This document shows positions 42,604-55,400 of a stretch of DNA of 64,000 bases, one piece after another. A program made the position numbers and the translations under genes. Position 1 is the first letter of the stretch. The number at the start of each line of letters is the position of its first letter. This stretch comes from Liolophura sinensis (Eukaryota > Mollusca > Polyplacophora > Chitonida > Chitonidae), in NCBI RefSeq assembly GCF_032854445.1, contig NC_088307.1:5902017-5966016 (forward strand), in the 5' to 3' direction. The notes under the pieces were generated by a model. The model did no database searches, was not told the origin of the DNA, and was given only the letters and a program-made list of their open reading frames with translations.

Positions 42604-44545
42604 ATCAATGTCTAGAGATTCTTGCATGGGTTTCAACATTTGCCTTATTCTGTGGTTCCTTAATGACAATATTTCTCATTTTTTGGCATATTCTTATAAA
42701 ACCCGCATTAGCTCGTCTCATTTTTTGTGAAAGGTGAAAAAATACCGAAGTAAAAAAATGAGTGCTGAATGATCTCAATTGTTTCATTGTTAACGACATT
42801 TATTGATTTACTTGAGTGCTGTTTTACGCCGTACTCAAGAATGTTTTACTTGTACAACGGCGGCCAACATTATGGTACAATCCTGGAGGAAACCCACGAC
42901 CATCCGCAGTTGGTGGCAGACCTTCCCACGTAAGATATCACGTGGCTGTTATCATTACACATAGGTTCGTTCTCCCCTAACACGAACGACAAACAAACTC
43001 AGTTTATTAAATAACTAGCTGGAGTCGTTTATTCGTGGCAATACAGGATACAACAATTTGGCTTACAGGTTGACATTCTAAAGTTCATTTTTTCACGTGA
43101 ACACCACGCCGACCACAAGTTTAAAGTTGAATCGAAAACAATGTAAGACAGACTATTGTTTGGTCAGGGTTGATTTTGACAGAGGTTTCTCAGGCTATAA
43201 ATGACACCACATCAGGCCTCATAGCACTCTAGGGATTCCTTCGTGACTGAAAAATTGTTAAGTAAGACGTTAAAACCCAAGCACACACACACACACACAA
43301 CAAATGAATGAGGGTGAAACTGAAAGCTCACAAGCTTCATAGCAGGTGTGTCCACCTTGCGCACGGACGTCCAGAACAGGGGCTATCCCAGGGTCCACTT
43401 GTTCGAAATTGTATTAGCTAATAATGGTATTAAGTCATATTTTATATTGAGATTTTAGCCAATCATGCAATCCAGTTTTCCGGTTGGAAAATAACCCCCC
43501 TTTAATTTCATTTCAGCAGAATATTTGATTTATTTATTCCACTGGTGCAAAAATATTTTACGACGACGGCCAGCATTCTGGTGGGAGGAAACCGGACAGA
43601 GCCGAGGGAAACCCACCGCCATCTGCAGGTTGCTGTCAGACCTTCCACAGTGGCGACATCCCTTATTCTCAGTCCTCTGGCGAGTGAATAGTCAATTTCG
43701 AAAGATAGAATAAACTTATTAAGAAACAGGATGTCAAAAATTGGACAGACAGACTGACCTGCTGAAAAATAAAGATACGTTTTCGCATTTAAAATAGTTC
43801 CAAAATGGTTTCAGTAGACAACGTCACCATCGTAATTTGCTCTCCACATACAAAGGACTACAGCATAGGGAGCAAAACAAGATTAGCGCCAACATTGTGA
43901 TAACTGGGAAATGGCCACACGTAACCAGTGAAATATGGCCTCTTGTCAATTTACCTCAGTTAGAGTTTTTCAAAATGTTCATGTAAACGTTTAAATAGTA
44001 ACAAATTACACGCCCCTAACCAGACTTAGACAAACAAAACAGAAATGCAGTGATGTTAAATACAGTTCATTAAACGTCATTGCTCTAGAATTATTCAAAA
44101 TGCTTTGTTGTCATCACATTTAACCAATAATCACATGAAAATCCTGGATCAAGTACGTACATTTGAATGATGTCTGCATGTCTGCATGGGGGTGCATGTT
44201 GTATATTGTATATTGTTTTTCATTTTTATAAGGTCCATGTATGTGTTTTTTTGAATAAGCTGTCTCGTTGACAATGGGAAATGCATTGCGCGCGTAAAAC
44301 AAGTCGGTCTGTAGCGGTGTATTCTTTTGTTGTTTTAGTTGGTGGCTGTTCATGTATGGACCTAGTTATGTACCTAACATGTACCTCACAGTAAGTCTAA
44401 GGTAAAACCCATTTTCCAACAAATCTACATCTTGTACTGATTTCGCCTTATTACCAGGGTGCATAGCGTCAGGTCGAAGGTCAGTTTGGGCACATCGAGA
44501 TCACGACATTCCTGTCCGTTCAAATCTGAAGCCGAGAATAGAAAA
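42604..44545. other. Intergenic with SINE fragments
   Basis: SINE family 1 fragments at 42800-42931 and 43523-43655 (both minus), a family 2 tail with a (CA)n run at 43243-43300. Nothing coding is recognised. Confidence 0.55.
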
Positions 44546-45490
44546 ATGGCAGTGCTGACGTTAAACGTTACCGATTGTCACAATCTCACAGATATAGACC
44601 CTTATTCTGATGCTGCCCCCACCGCTTTAACTATTGTCGAAATAACGTATTACACGCTCACCGTCATTGGTAACAGTTTGTTGATTGCCACTGTTGTCCG
44701 GCGTCACGCTCTGTACAGTGTGTCCTACTTCGTGACCAACTTGGGCTTTAAACATTTCACCTTCGCCTTGGTGTCTGCGGTGTTAGTGACGCCCAGTGTC
44801 TTCAAAGACCGCTGGATGTTTGGACACCATTTGTGTATCTTGTTTGGATTTATCAGCATGTGGTTGGCGTATGTGGATCGGTTGACTCTGGATTGCCTTG
44901 CCGGTGACCGTTACGTAGCCGTTACAAGGTCATTACGATATCGCCAAATTCTGAACAGGAACAAGTTCGGAGCGACCGTTGCCTTCTGCTGGTCATACTC
45001 GTCCATCTCAGCCGCCATGCCGTTAGTGCCGTTTGGAGAGTGCGTTTACTGCGACAACCTCAAATTCTGATCTCCTGACCTTGTTCGACTGATATATATT
45101 TACGCTGTTGGGTCACTTCTCTTTTTCCCTGGGGCAAGCGTCATCATTTATTTCTACACCAGCGTCTACGGGAAGCGCCAAGAGTATAACTGACGCCCTG
45201 TGTTTACGGCACAAACACAGACCAACGCGAACAAAGGTAAAACAGGGCCAAGAGGAACAAAAGCGACCTATACAAATGCATTCATAACAGGGATATATTT
45301 CTTCTGCTAGTTCCCTTTTGTCACGGTACGGCTTTCGTAGAATTTTTACCACGGGTATATGGATGACCTCACCCTGCAATCGATGGAGAATTTCACAATC
45401 CACTCCTTTAACCCTACTATATACGGGATTTACAACAAACAGTTCCGGTACGAATTCTGTGGATTTATACAGCGGAAGGGTGTCAAATGA
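44546..45490 (+). pseudogene. Rhodopsin-type GPCR frame with four in-frame stops
   Basis: A single frame of 315 codons from ATG 44546 covers all seven membrane helices. TM1 has VIGNSLL; TM2 has LGFKHFTFAL where most relatives have LxxxD; the TM3 end reads CLAGDRYVAV with a complete DRY; TM4 has FCWSYS. TM5 is YAVGSLLFFPGASVIIYFY; TM6 reads FITGIYFFC-stop-FPF where CWxP is expected; TM7 has FNPTIYGIYNKQF, the NPxxY motif. Stops are TGA 45068, TGA 45191, TAG 45308 and TAG 45338, yet there is no frameshift. No intron is seen. Likely ligand class cannot be told; Asn-x-Thr glycosylation sites lie near the N-terminus. Most likely a recently dead intronless receptor gene. Confidence 0.85.
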
Positions 45491-48400
45491 AAAGAAAATG
45501 AATTCTAAACGTGTTACCTAGCTTAGCTTGGCGTCCTGACCACGAATCTGGTCAAATGGCCATCAAAGTGCGAAAAAGTACAATTTTTGCTGTGCTATAT
45601 TTGCAGGTCACTTGAGGGAAAATGCTGAAAGGCACTTAGTGAATAGAGCTATTCCTATTCTGTGTGAGTGTCGCAAATCATTGAGCTGGATTAGTGAATA
45701 CAGGATTTACGGCTTTTCAGAAATGTCAAAGGGCCGAACTACTATAACCTTTGTAAACAAACTATGTCGAAAACGAAACAGAAGAACAAATCACGATAGT
45801 CCAGCTAAATGGCACTTAGCGGACTGACAGACCTTAGACGGCTACAGAAGTTTTGTGAAACGAATCCCAGGGCTTACACAACCGTGTCTAGGTTGAGAGT
45901 TTCGATTTGAAAGCAATTTACGATGAATTGACGTTTGCAGAGATTGTGCCTTGTTAGGAGAGTGAGCAACGCGAAACTAAGCATATGTACAATTTCCAAT
46001 TAAGTTGTTTATTTTCCAATGCATAAAGACACAATTGAATTAAGTGTAAGTGACGTCGCCTAAACCGAAATTACATATCTGATGTTGTTTTTAGATGGCA
46101 CACATTTTGACTCGTCCTATGAAAATACACAAGGAATGTTCTAGGCGCATACATCGAATCAACATCCAAATCGTGTACCATGCTAGGATGAAGTTGTTGT
46201 TGATTAAGATATGTATCTCAGATGCACTTTGACCTCTCGCTAGTCTGGCATACAGAACCGTTTCTGACTGGCTAGTCTGAGAGAAAGGCAAGTAGTTTAA
46301 GCTGAATTTTAGGTAGGGCAGATTTATTGGGTGGGGGGGTAACCTAAGAAACCATATACCCAACCAATCAGCGTCGATTTTGTATCCCTTTAAGCTCTGG
46401 GTTTGTCCTTTCTATCTCGAATGTGAATGTGTGTCTGCGTGGATGGACTGGGTAGCACACTGCATTGATCAATCAGCACTCGTATTGAATTTATGTGGTA
46501 TATTGCAAGTTGTATTGCTATTAGTGTACAACGATGATGTAGTGTAGGGCTGTATTTCCAGCTATACATTAGTTATAAAATAGCACTGTAATGTAGCTGA
46601 GCTTTGTATTCATAGTTTTGAGCACCCGATTTCCTCGAAGGTGATGAATAAAATGGAGCTAAATGAGTGAAATGAAGTTTTGCAGCTTAAAGTACTACAG
46701 AATCATGAAACTATCATATCTGAAGGCTATATACGTTCGGATTACTTTTCCAGAAAGAGTTTCTTACCTATAAGCTAAATTTTTCATGTTTTATGCTAAA
46801 ATCTTCTTTGATGCCTATCTCATCTGGGTTAAATTCGCTTTGTCTTCATCTCCAGTATTCTAGTCACGTGACCTAAGAGTGTGCTGACGATTGGCTCAGA
46901 GCAGCTATGAATTTGCACGGTGCAGCTCAGCACTTCTAACATGGCGCCTTTTGCCTTTGCTCTAGCCTAGAGCAGCCCCTAGGCATTCCTATCTATTACA
47001 GAACTGTCTCGTATTAATATGTTATCGTGTTCACCAGTTACGTGATTATAGTCAAACCCCTATGGCAAACCGTGACAATACGAAGGTTGTCAAAGGTAAA
47101 ACGTTGGATAAGCGAACGTGCGTTTTTTTTTTATAATGATTTGATTAATTTGATTGGTGTTTATACGCCGTACTCAAGAATATTTCACTTATACGACAGC
47201 GGCCAGCATTATAGTAGGTGGAAACCGGGCAGAGCCCGGGGGAAACTCACGACCATCCGCAGGTTGCTGGAAGACCTTCCAACGTACGGCGGGAGAGGAA
47301 GCCAGCATGAGCTGGACTTGAACTCACAGCGACCTTTTTATAATATTTGTATTCTGTACACCGATGTTGTATTAGCTCTTTGCGCATGTTTGTTTCCATG
47401 GTCTTGCATGTTTGTACTGATCACCTGTTGATACTGACTGATTATGTTATGCTATGCTTGTCTTGTGCCGCTGGCAGTCATGGTCATTTTTAAATTTTTA
47501 AATGTTTTGTTTTTATTTTAGATTGCTCATAATATTACTAACCAAAAGCGTCCATTATGGTTGATAATTGGTATAGGTATTGGTTATCTATATCAACTTT
47601 CTAACACTAAACTACACCTCAAAGCACGATCAAATCATTCGGGCAATTGCTTTTAATAATGATCTCATGCCTGACACCAAGATTTGTGATACAGAGAATG
47701 TCTGCTGTCAGGTTTTGCGCCTGATTATATGACTATATGACACTCAGTGTAATTTTATTACATTGCATCTCAGAGTGGAAGAGGTTTTATTCAGTCAACC
47801 ATTTAATTAACTTTGCACAAAAAATCAGTGAGCACATATGCAATCTAACTGCAATTTATATGGTAGATCAGACTGACATTTCTGTAATTGGGAAAACATT
47901 TCCTACACAAAACTCATATGGAAAATCATACTGAACCTGTTTAATAAGAATCCCACTTCTGACACCGTCCTATCTGTGGGGTTAACTGACAGTTCTAACA
48001 GAGTCAAGCTTTGGGGTGGAATCCCAGTGTTTCTTACAATGAAATAGGTGTGCATGTCACAATAAGATCCAAAAGGCGGTATGAGCACAAACGATGGGAT
48101 ATGACGCTGGCCACCCTTTTCTGTTTTACAATTATATGTGTGTTTCACTCTGCTGCAGCCAATCACTTGACTGTTTCCAATAAACTATGCAATTCGACTA
48201 AGTTACAGGTTAGTCTTAGCCAGGTCATCCAGTGAAATCTCTCAGCATATACCTTTAAAGTCACATGATCATACTGGCTACATTCCAAAATCGACGTCAC
48301 ATGATGATGAAAGCTCCAGTCTGCCTTGAACACTTTAGATGGAGATGCTGATTGGTCACAAAAGCTCCTCTGCTCCGCTACTTCATTGGTGGAATTGTGT

Positions 48401-48510
48401 TAAATTATACATCAAAGATCCTAAAGTCAACTCTGAAGGAAATAAGAGATAACTACTGGTATAGAAAGAATTTCATTTGTGGAGACTAAATACATGTTTC
48501 AGGCTTCAGC
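45491..48510. other. Intergenic, no gene recognised
   Basis: Contains a SINE family 1 copy at 47138-47334 (minus). Other ORFs (45612, 46091, 47737, 48011) are under 100 codons and carry no motif I recognise. Confidence 0.5.
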
Positions 48511-49347
48511 ACTATCATCACAAGTGACAAGATTACTTGTGTGCCCTGTGTCACTGAGCTGTCAGGTGTGTGATCTCAGAGCACAGAGTTCTCCAGCACT
48601 ATCATCACAGGTGACTAGATTACTTGTGTGCCCTGTGTCACTGAGCTGTCAGGTGTGTGATCTCAGAGCACAGAGTTCTCCAGCACCATCATCACAGGTG
48701 ACTAGATTACTTGTGTGCCCTGTGTCACTGAGCTGTCAGGTGTGTGATCTCAGAGCACAGAGTTCTTCAGCACTATCATCACAGGTGACTAGATTACTTG
48801 TGTTCCCTGTGTCACTGAGCTGTCAGGTGTGTGATCTCAGAGCACAGAGTTCTCCAGCACCATCATCATAGGTGACTAGATTACTTGTGTGTCCTGTGTC
48901 ACTGAGCTGTCAGGTGTGTGATCTCAGAGCACAGAGTTCTCCAGCACTATCATCACAGGTGACTTGATTACAGGCTTGTCCTGTTTCACAGTCAGCTGTC
49001 AAGTTTGCGACCTCAGGGCACAGAGTGCTCCAGCACTATCATCACAGGTGACTTGATTACAGGCATGTCCTGTGTCAGTGTGAGCTGTCAGGTGTGTGAC
49101 CTCAGAGCACATAGTGCTCGAGCACTATCATCACAGGTGACTTGATTACAGGCTTGTCCTGTGTCAGTGTCAGCTATCAGGTGTGTGACCTCAGAGCACA
49201 GAGTTCTCCAGCATTACCATCACAGGTGACTTGATTACAGGCTTGTCCTGTGTCACTGTCAGCTGTCAGGTGTGTGACCTCAGAGCACAGAGTGCTCCAG
49301 CACTATCATCACAGGTGGCTTGATTACAGGTTTTTCCCATGTCACTC
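48511..49347. repeat. 87-bp minisatellite abutting the PIGC stop codon
   Basis: Starts of ACTATCATCACAGGTGAC recur every 87 bp (48511, 48598, 48685 and so on); about nine to ten units, the first five nearly identical and the rest diverged. Since 87 is 29 codons, the left part is open on the plus strand as a 29-residue Ser/Cys-rich repeat (48479-48871). It lies directly beyond the last PIGC codon, so it forms the PIGC 3' UTR or downstream flank. Plus-strand coding is not supported by a start codon. Confidence 0.88.
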
Positions 49348-52300
49348 TCAGCTGTCCTGGATAACAGCTTCATCCCAAGGACCATATATGTTACTGAAAA
49401 AGAAAAACACAAATATTCAATCAACGACCACTTCATTCAATTTGTTGAATATCTCCAATCTAGAAATACACAGACCAGCAAGAGTTCGAAAATGGGTTTG
49501 TTAAACAACAAGGACAGAACATGGCAGTTTCGAGTTGGAACTCTTTTGTCATCCAAGGTAAAAACAGTTCACCTGTATCATGTGACTCGTCAAAAGTTTG
49601 TCATTGTTCGTACACTCCAAATGACTTTCTGTGAAAATTAATTAATGCGTCCACGTTACAGTAAATGTGATCAAAAATAGCTGACTAACATTTTTGACAG
49701 GTCACATGATACAACAGAATTTCTTTAGTTCAAACTCGAAACTCCCCTAATGATTTCTCACTGTGGTTGAAATGAATGCTTTGCTGACCAAAATAATACA
49801 GTATAAGCACATAAAACAGACATATTGCAAGTGAGGTTTATGTTATAAAACAGTACATGTGCAGAAGTTTAAGGGAGCAATCATTGTGTGAGCACATATC
49901 AAAGGGCAACAACTCTCAGGTACAGAACCAAAATCTAATGAACAACTGTTCATACAATTAAAATGGAATAGACAACTAATCCGTCCCTTGAAAACAGAAA
50001 ATAGGGGACAATCTTATATGTTCAAAAAAGAAATAAGCTATTAAATTTATTTATGTATTTATTTTACCAGTGTTTTAGGCCATACTCAAGGATATTTAAC
50101 TTGCACGACGCCAACCAGAATTATGGTGGAATTCCATGACTACCTGCACGTTGCTGGCAGACCTTCCCATGTATGACCACAGAGGAAGCCAGCATGAGCT
50201 TGAAATCACAGTGTCCACTTTGACGAGAATTTTGCTGGGTCACTGTGCTGCCCTAGCACGCTCACCGTTAGGCCACAGACATTTGGTCTAGATGGTTGAC
50301 AAGTATTGCTGATGATTAGGTGCCGGATTCAGAGGTTGCTCAGAGTGGTCTCAGCCAATTTTCATCACTAGAATCCAAGCTATATCCAGAAAGTGTGGTC
50401 TCCAAGAGCAAAAAAAAACTTACTCAAAATCCCTTTCTAAATGACACCTACCACTCTGACAAGCTAAAACAGTAGTCCCCAATAGGCACCACATTAACAC
50501 CAAGTGTTTGTAGTGGAAATCGTTGTTATTTTACACTTTGTCTTATGTGGGACCTTCTACATTCCAAATGCCATTTCTACTGCTCTATGTTCTTAAAATA
50601 TTTAGTTAACCTCACAAACTTGAATGAACTGAAGCCATCCTGTGAAAATCTGTCTCAAAAATCAGCATTTAATCTACTAATCAGTAATTAGTATACAACC
50701 ATAACTTGTAGTACAAAAGAAAGTTAAACAGGTAAGATACTCACTTTTTAAATGGTTGGAGACTGATGAGCCAGGCTGGGCAGACAAATGTGATGAAGAT
50801 GTGAAGAAGTATGTAGAGAATAGCGCAAACTGCTGACACATGCAGCAACATGAGGGCTGCACCTATACCAGACAGCACTGTCAGGAGAATGTGACTGCTG
50901 GGACATGTCTGCTAAAATGTAAATATGTTTGAAGGTTTCATAAAGTTATCTAAAAGGTCAAATGCATGGGCTAAAGGCATGTCTTCAAACAATTTCCTCC
51001 ACAAAGAAACATGAATGCTGTAGTGTATGGGGAAAATTCTTCACTAAGGACTAAGCCAATTGAACATAAAAATGAATAATATTGTTGGTAACTGAACAAA
51101 GCAAAAAATGCGAATATACTGCATTTACATTCACAATATAAGTCAAATATTCAAAACAGAATTTGACTGATGTGAAACGTTGAGTGATTTTTAAAAATCT
51201 TTAACAAAAAATCTGTAGGTTTTCACACTTTTTTTTTTTTTGCAACTGTTTTCATAAACACAGCTTACCTTCAGTTTACGTCGCAGTAAAGGCCAAAGGG
51301 CAAACAACTCTAAAGAAAACGTGACCAATGAAAATGCATACGTTGAGCTGTGAAGTCGTGACGCCAGACAGACAGAGGCAAATAATCCTGCATTGAGTGA
51401 CACAGACCAGGACACCCTGCAATGTCATCATTTTATCATTTTACATAAATTCTAAAATGAATTTATTTATTTATTTATTTATTTGATTGGTGTTTTACGC
51501 CATACTCAAGAATATTTCACTTATACAACGGCGGCCAACATTATGGTGGGAGGAAACCGGACAGAGCCCAGCGGAAACCCACGACCATCCACAGGTTGCT
51601 GGCAGACCTTCCCACTTATGGCTGGAGAGGAAGCCAGCATGAGCTGGAATTGAACTCACAGCGACCGCATTGGTGAGAGGCTCCTGGGTCATTATGCTGC
51701 GCTAGCGCGCTAACCAACTGAGCCACGGAGGCCCCTCTAAAATGAAATATGCTTTAAATGAAAAATCATTTAAAACAAAATTTTTGTACTTATATTTTGT
51801 TTTCATGGGAATTAAGGCAGTTACATTCCTGAAGTATTTCTTTAATAAGTATATAATAACCTTTTCCATTAGAATGACATTCCCACTGGAATTATACTTC
51901 AGTCATATGATGCTCAACTAATAATTCAAATCATTTACTATTATCGATGTTCAATTGTAAAATTCATATAAGGCAGCCAGTGTTTCACGTCAGCTTATTT
52001 GGTGAACGAGTGAGATATTTCATCATCACAATGACTATAAGGGCTAACTGTCCTGCCAAGTGGTTCCGTATTACAAAAGAGTGAGCTGAATTTGACTGAT
52101 TGACTGACTTTTGTAAAACGCCATACCCAAGAAGTTTTCTGTTATACAATGGCGGTCAGTATTATGGGTGGACAAAACCAGATACGTGTCAAGGGTAATA
52201 CTATCAACTTCAGGTTAGTTACTGACAAACTTTGTTACAAAATATGACCTCAATCATGCAGTTACCAATCATTGTTACATGTTTAAAAATTCCGTTAAGT

Positions 52301-52391
52301 AATTCAATACAAGTCCAGCTGCATAAGTTGCCATTTCACAACAATCAGAAGGTATGAAAAAACAAAAACAAAAACAAAAAAAAAACAAAAC

Positions 52392-52423
<32 letters not shown>

Positions 52424-55400
52424 CAGAAAGGGAACCCAGGGACCAGTGGATGAGAAGTGGTATTCAATGAACATTAGACTACAACTACCCACACGAGCAT
52501 CGCTGACTGCTTTTAATCACCTAAGCACCACAAGCAGCAAGAGCAGGGGGTCCAAAAAATTAACTGTCACAGGCCGGATCTGAAATCCCATCTCCTGTAA
52601 TCTGGCTGGATTTAAACTCGAGACTTATTTAACCTGACAAAAACTCACATGGCAGAGTTGGCTCCATAATCATGGCAGAGTAAGTTAGCGAGCAGTGTAA
52701 TGGTGGTCATGGCGTAGATTGTGTCTGTGCTGATGGTCTCCGTCAGGGAGACCAGGACAGGAGACAAACCAAAACTGAACCCAATGAACATCACAACAGT
52801 CTTCAAATCATCCACCCCTGAAAAAGATAAAGACTTTAACCTGAAAGATTTTCTCTTTCATGTTACCAAAGCAACACTAATTTGCTTTGTGTTTTACAGG
52901 TGAGCCAACACTAAACAATCTAAAAACGGAATGAAAATAAAACTGAAAATCCACCTTTTATTTTGTCTGATCTTGATATTTTGGTGGTTTTTCTTTCAAA
53001 CCTTTCCTACCACACAAGAATGTCTTCAACAGGAAAACTTGCTGGGATAGTCCACATTTCCCACCAATTCAACCATATTTCTATTATTTTTTTTTATCAG
53101 CTCCTCTATCATTGGAAAAAAAAAACAACAAATTCTATTGGTGTGGCCTTAGTTCATCTTACAACAAACTTTGTCAGCTGCTTAAAGCTATCCAAATTCC
53201 CTCCCTAATTGTAATGTCACTAATAAGAACATGATGTTCATGTATGTCTAGTCTGTAGGCCAAAATATTTGACGGCAGTGATCAATCTCACCTTAAATTA
53301 GGCTTAAAATGAATAATTAATGACAGATATTAATTTGCAATATTAATAATAAGGTAACTAATTAGTACATAATCTCCTCAATTAATGATATGCATGTAGA
53401 TTGAATTGAATTGGGCTAGTAGATATAAACAGCAAAGAAGCCGCCTTACCATGACCATGCTGGATTACTGTAATTCTTCAACCTTTTTGCCCCAAAGCAC
53501 TCACTCAATCACTCACTCACTCACTCACTCAGCCTTTTCGCTTGTTGGAAAGGTGTTTACTCAAGCATATTCTGAAGACATTATTCTGAGCACACTGATA
53601 AAATTTCACTTTGTGAAGCCCCACATTTTGTGTCTAAAATAAAATTTAAAATGTGCATAAATTGCACGGAAAGTTGCTCTTTGATACGTGAAATGGTTGA
53701 GGAATTAGGGTAACTCCCTTAGGTAGCAAAAATTCATCAAATCTGCTGAATTTGCAATATTGACATTTGTAAATGTTGGTGCAAAGTCTGAGATTAATTC
53801 CACCAGTAGATGGGATTAAAACTTCCCTTCCTTTAACCTTAATTCCTTTATTTAATTTTGTTATTACAGATAATGCCTTTCACCTTAAGTTCAGCATTTT
53901 TGATGTCACACATTTTGCTTCATTCTGACTGATTAATCAACCTTATATGGCTATAAAAAATGGGTGTGGTTTCTACAAATTTCCCGTCCAAGCCTGGGTT
54001 TTTCACAGTCAATGGCGCCATTTCTCTAACCTTTGTCACGATAAAACTCAACACTGAGGTATCAGTCTTACTATAGCAATCATTATAATACTTGTTTTAA
54101 TTTATTTACCAACTGTAAATGACCTATAATTTTACAAATGACTAAGTTGCATTTTATGCCTGATTCTGACAGTTCTATTGATCTTACATCGGTGTTTTGA
54201 GGTTTGTTTGGGAAGTAATGTAATTTTATGTCATTTATACCCAACACACAATTGCAGAAAAACATAAATTTCTGAATTTGAAAGAAACTCACTGGAGCGC
54301 CCTGACTCTGAACGTCCTTCTCTGTCATCTATGATATCATAGGTTATGTAACCAATCAGAGTGAGGAGTGAGGAAATCAGGAACAGTAACTCTGGTGACA
54401 ACATCTTCTCACTCATGGAGATGTACACCACCACAAACAAGCATACACTGTTGAAAAGAAAGACAGAAATATACTGATTAATGTTTACTTTTTTGCTTGA
54501 GTGCCCTTACTCACCATGTAGATGCGGCCCAGTAAATTACAGTAATTAATATGTATGCAGAGCATCTGCCATGGAACATTCCCTTGTGTCACTGTGCTTG
54601 TATATATGCATGCAAAACTTCAGGTCATTACATGCAGTACTTTTTCAGATACCACCCCTAATATTTACTGCAACATTGATTCTTACAGCATATATAAAAC
54701 ACTATGTGGTTAATTCTGTGCTTTACCATAATTGATATATGTGTGCAAAAACTGAATTCATTACATACAGTACTTTTTAACATAATAACCCTAATATTTT
54801 GTTTAACATTGATTCAAACAGACTAAGTGAGTGAGTGAGTGCTTGGGGTTTAATGTCGCACTTAACAATTTTTCAGTCATATGACTAAGAGAACAGACTA
54901 ACGGACTAAGTCATGAAGCCTGTAATTTACAATATTTAATATGTCCACAGCAAATCAATGATGGAACAAGCCCCTCAGTACATCGCCTACTGTTTGAAAT
55001 AACCCCTCTAACATTTTGCTTAACTATTCATTCCCTGCCATTGGATATACTGATGCTTGGGTATGTCTTTTCTTTTATTAATAACACAATTCACCTTTAC
55101 CTAAACAGTGTATTAGCTGAACCAGGAAGCTCACCTGCTAATTTGCTGTGTGACAACTCCTGACTCCTTTAATACAGACCAGTAGTCGTACTTCCTTGTA
55201 TACACTGGAAACAGTCAAAACAAAAAGAATTCCTAAGATATGTCATACTAGTTCCTTGCACAGCATTCAGTGATTATGTCATGTTTATTTATTTATTTAT
55301 TTAATTGATCTTTTACACCCTAGTCAAGAATATTGCATATATACGAGGAGGGCCAGCGTTATGGCGGGAGGCAACCGAGTAAAGCTTCGTGGAAACTCAC

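Noticed and set aside
42304-42615. 103-codon ORF
   Set aside because: It lies almost entirely in a 23-bp minisatellite whose period is not a multiple of three.
48479-48871. 130-codon Cys/Ser repeat protein
   Set aside because: It is the plus strand of the 87-bp minisatellite, opens without an ATG and runs antisense to the PIGC 3' end.
49339-49641. 100-codon plus-strand ORF
   Set aside because: It is antisense to the last PIGC exon and its splice acceptor, and shows no family features.
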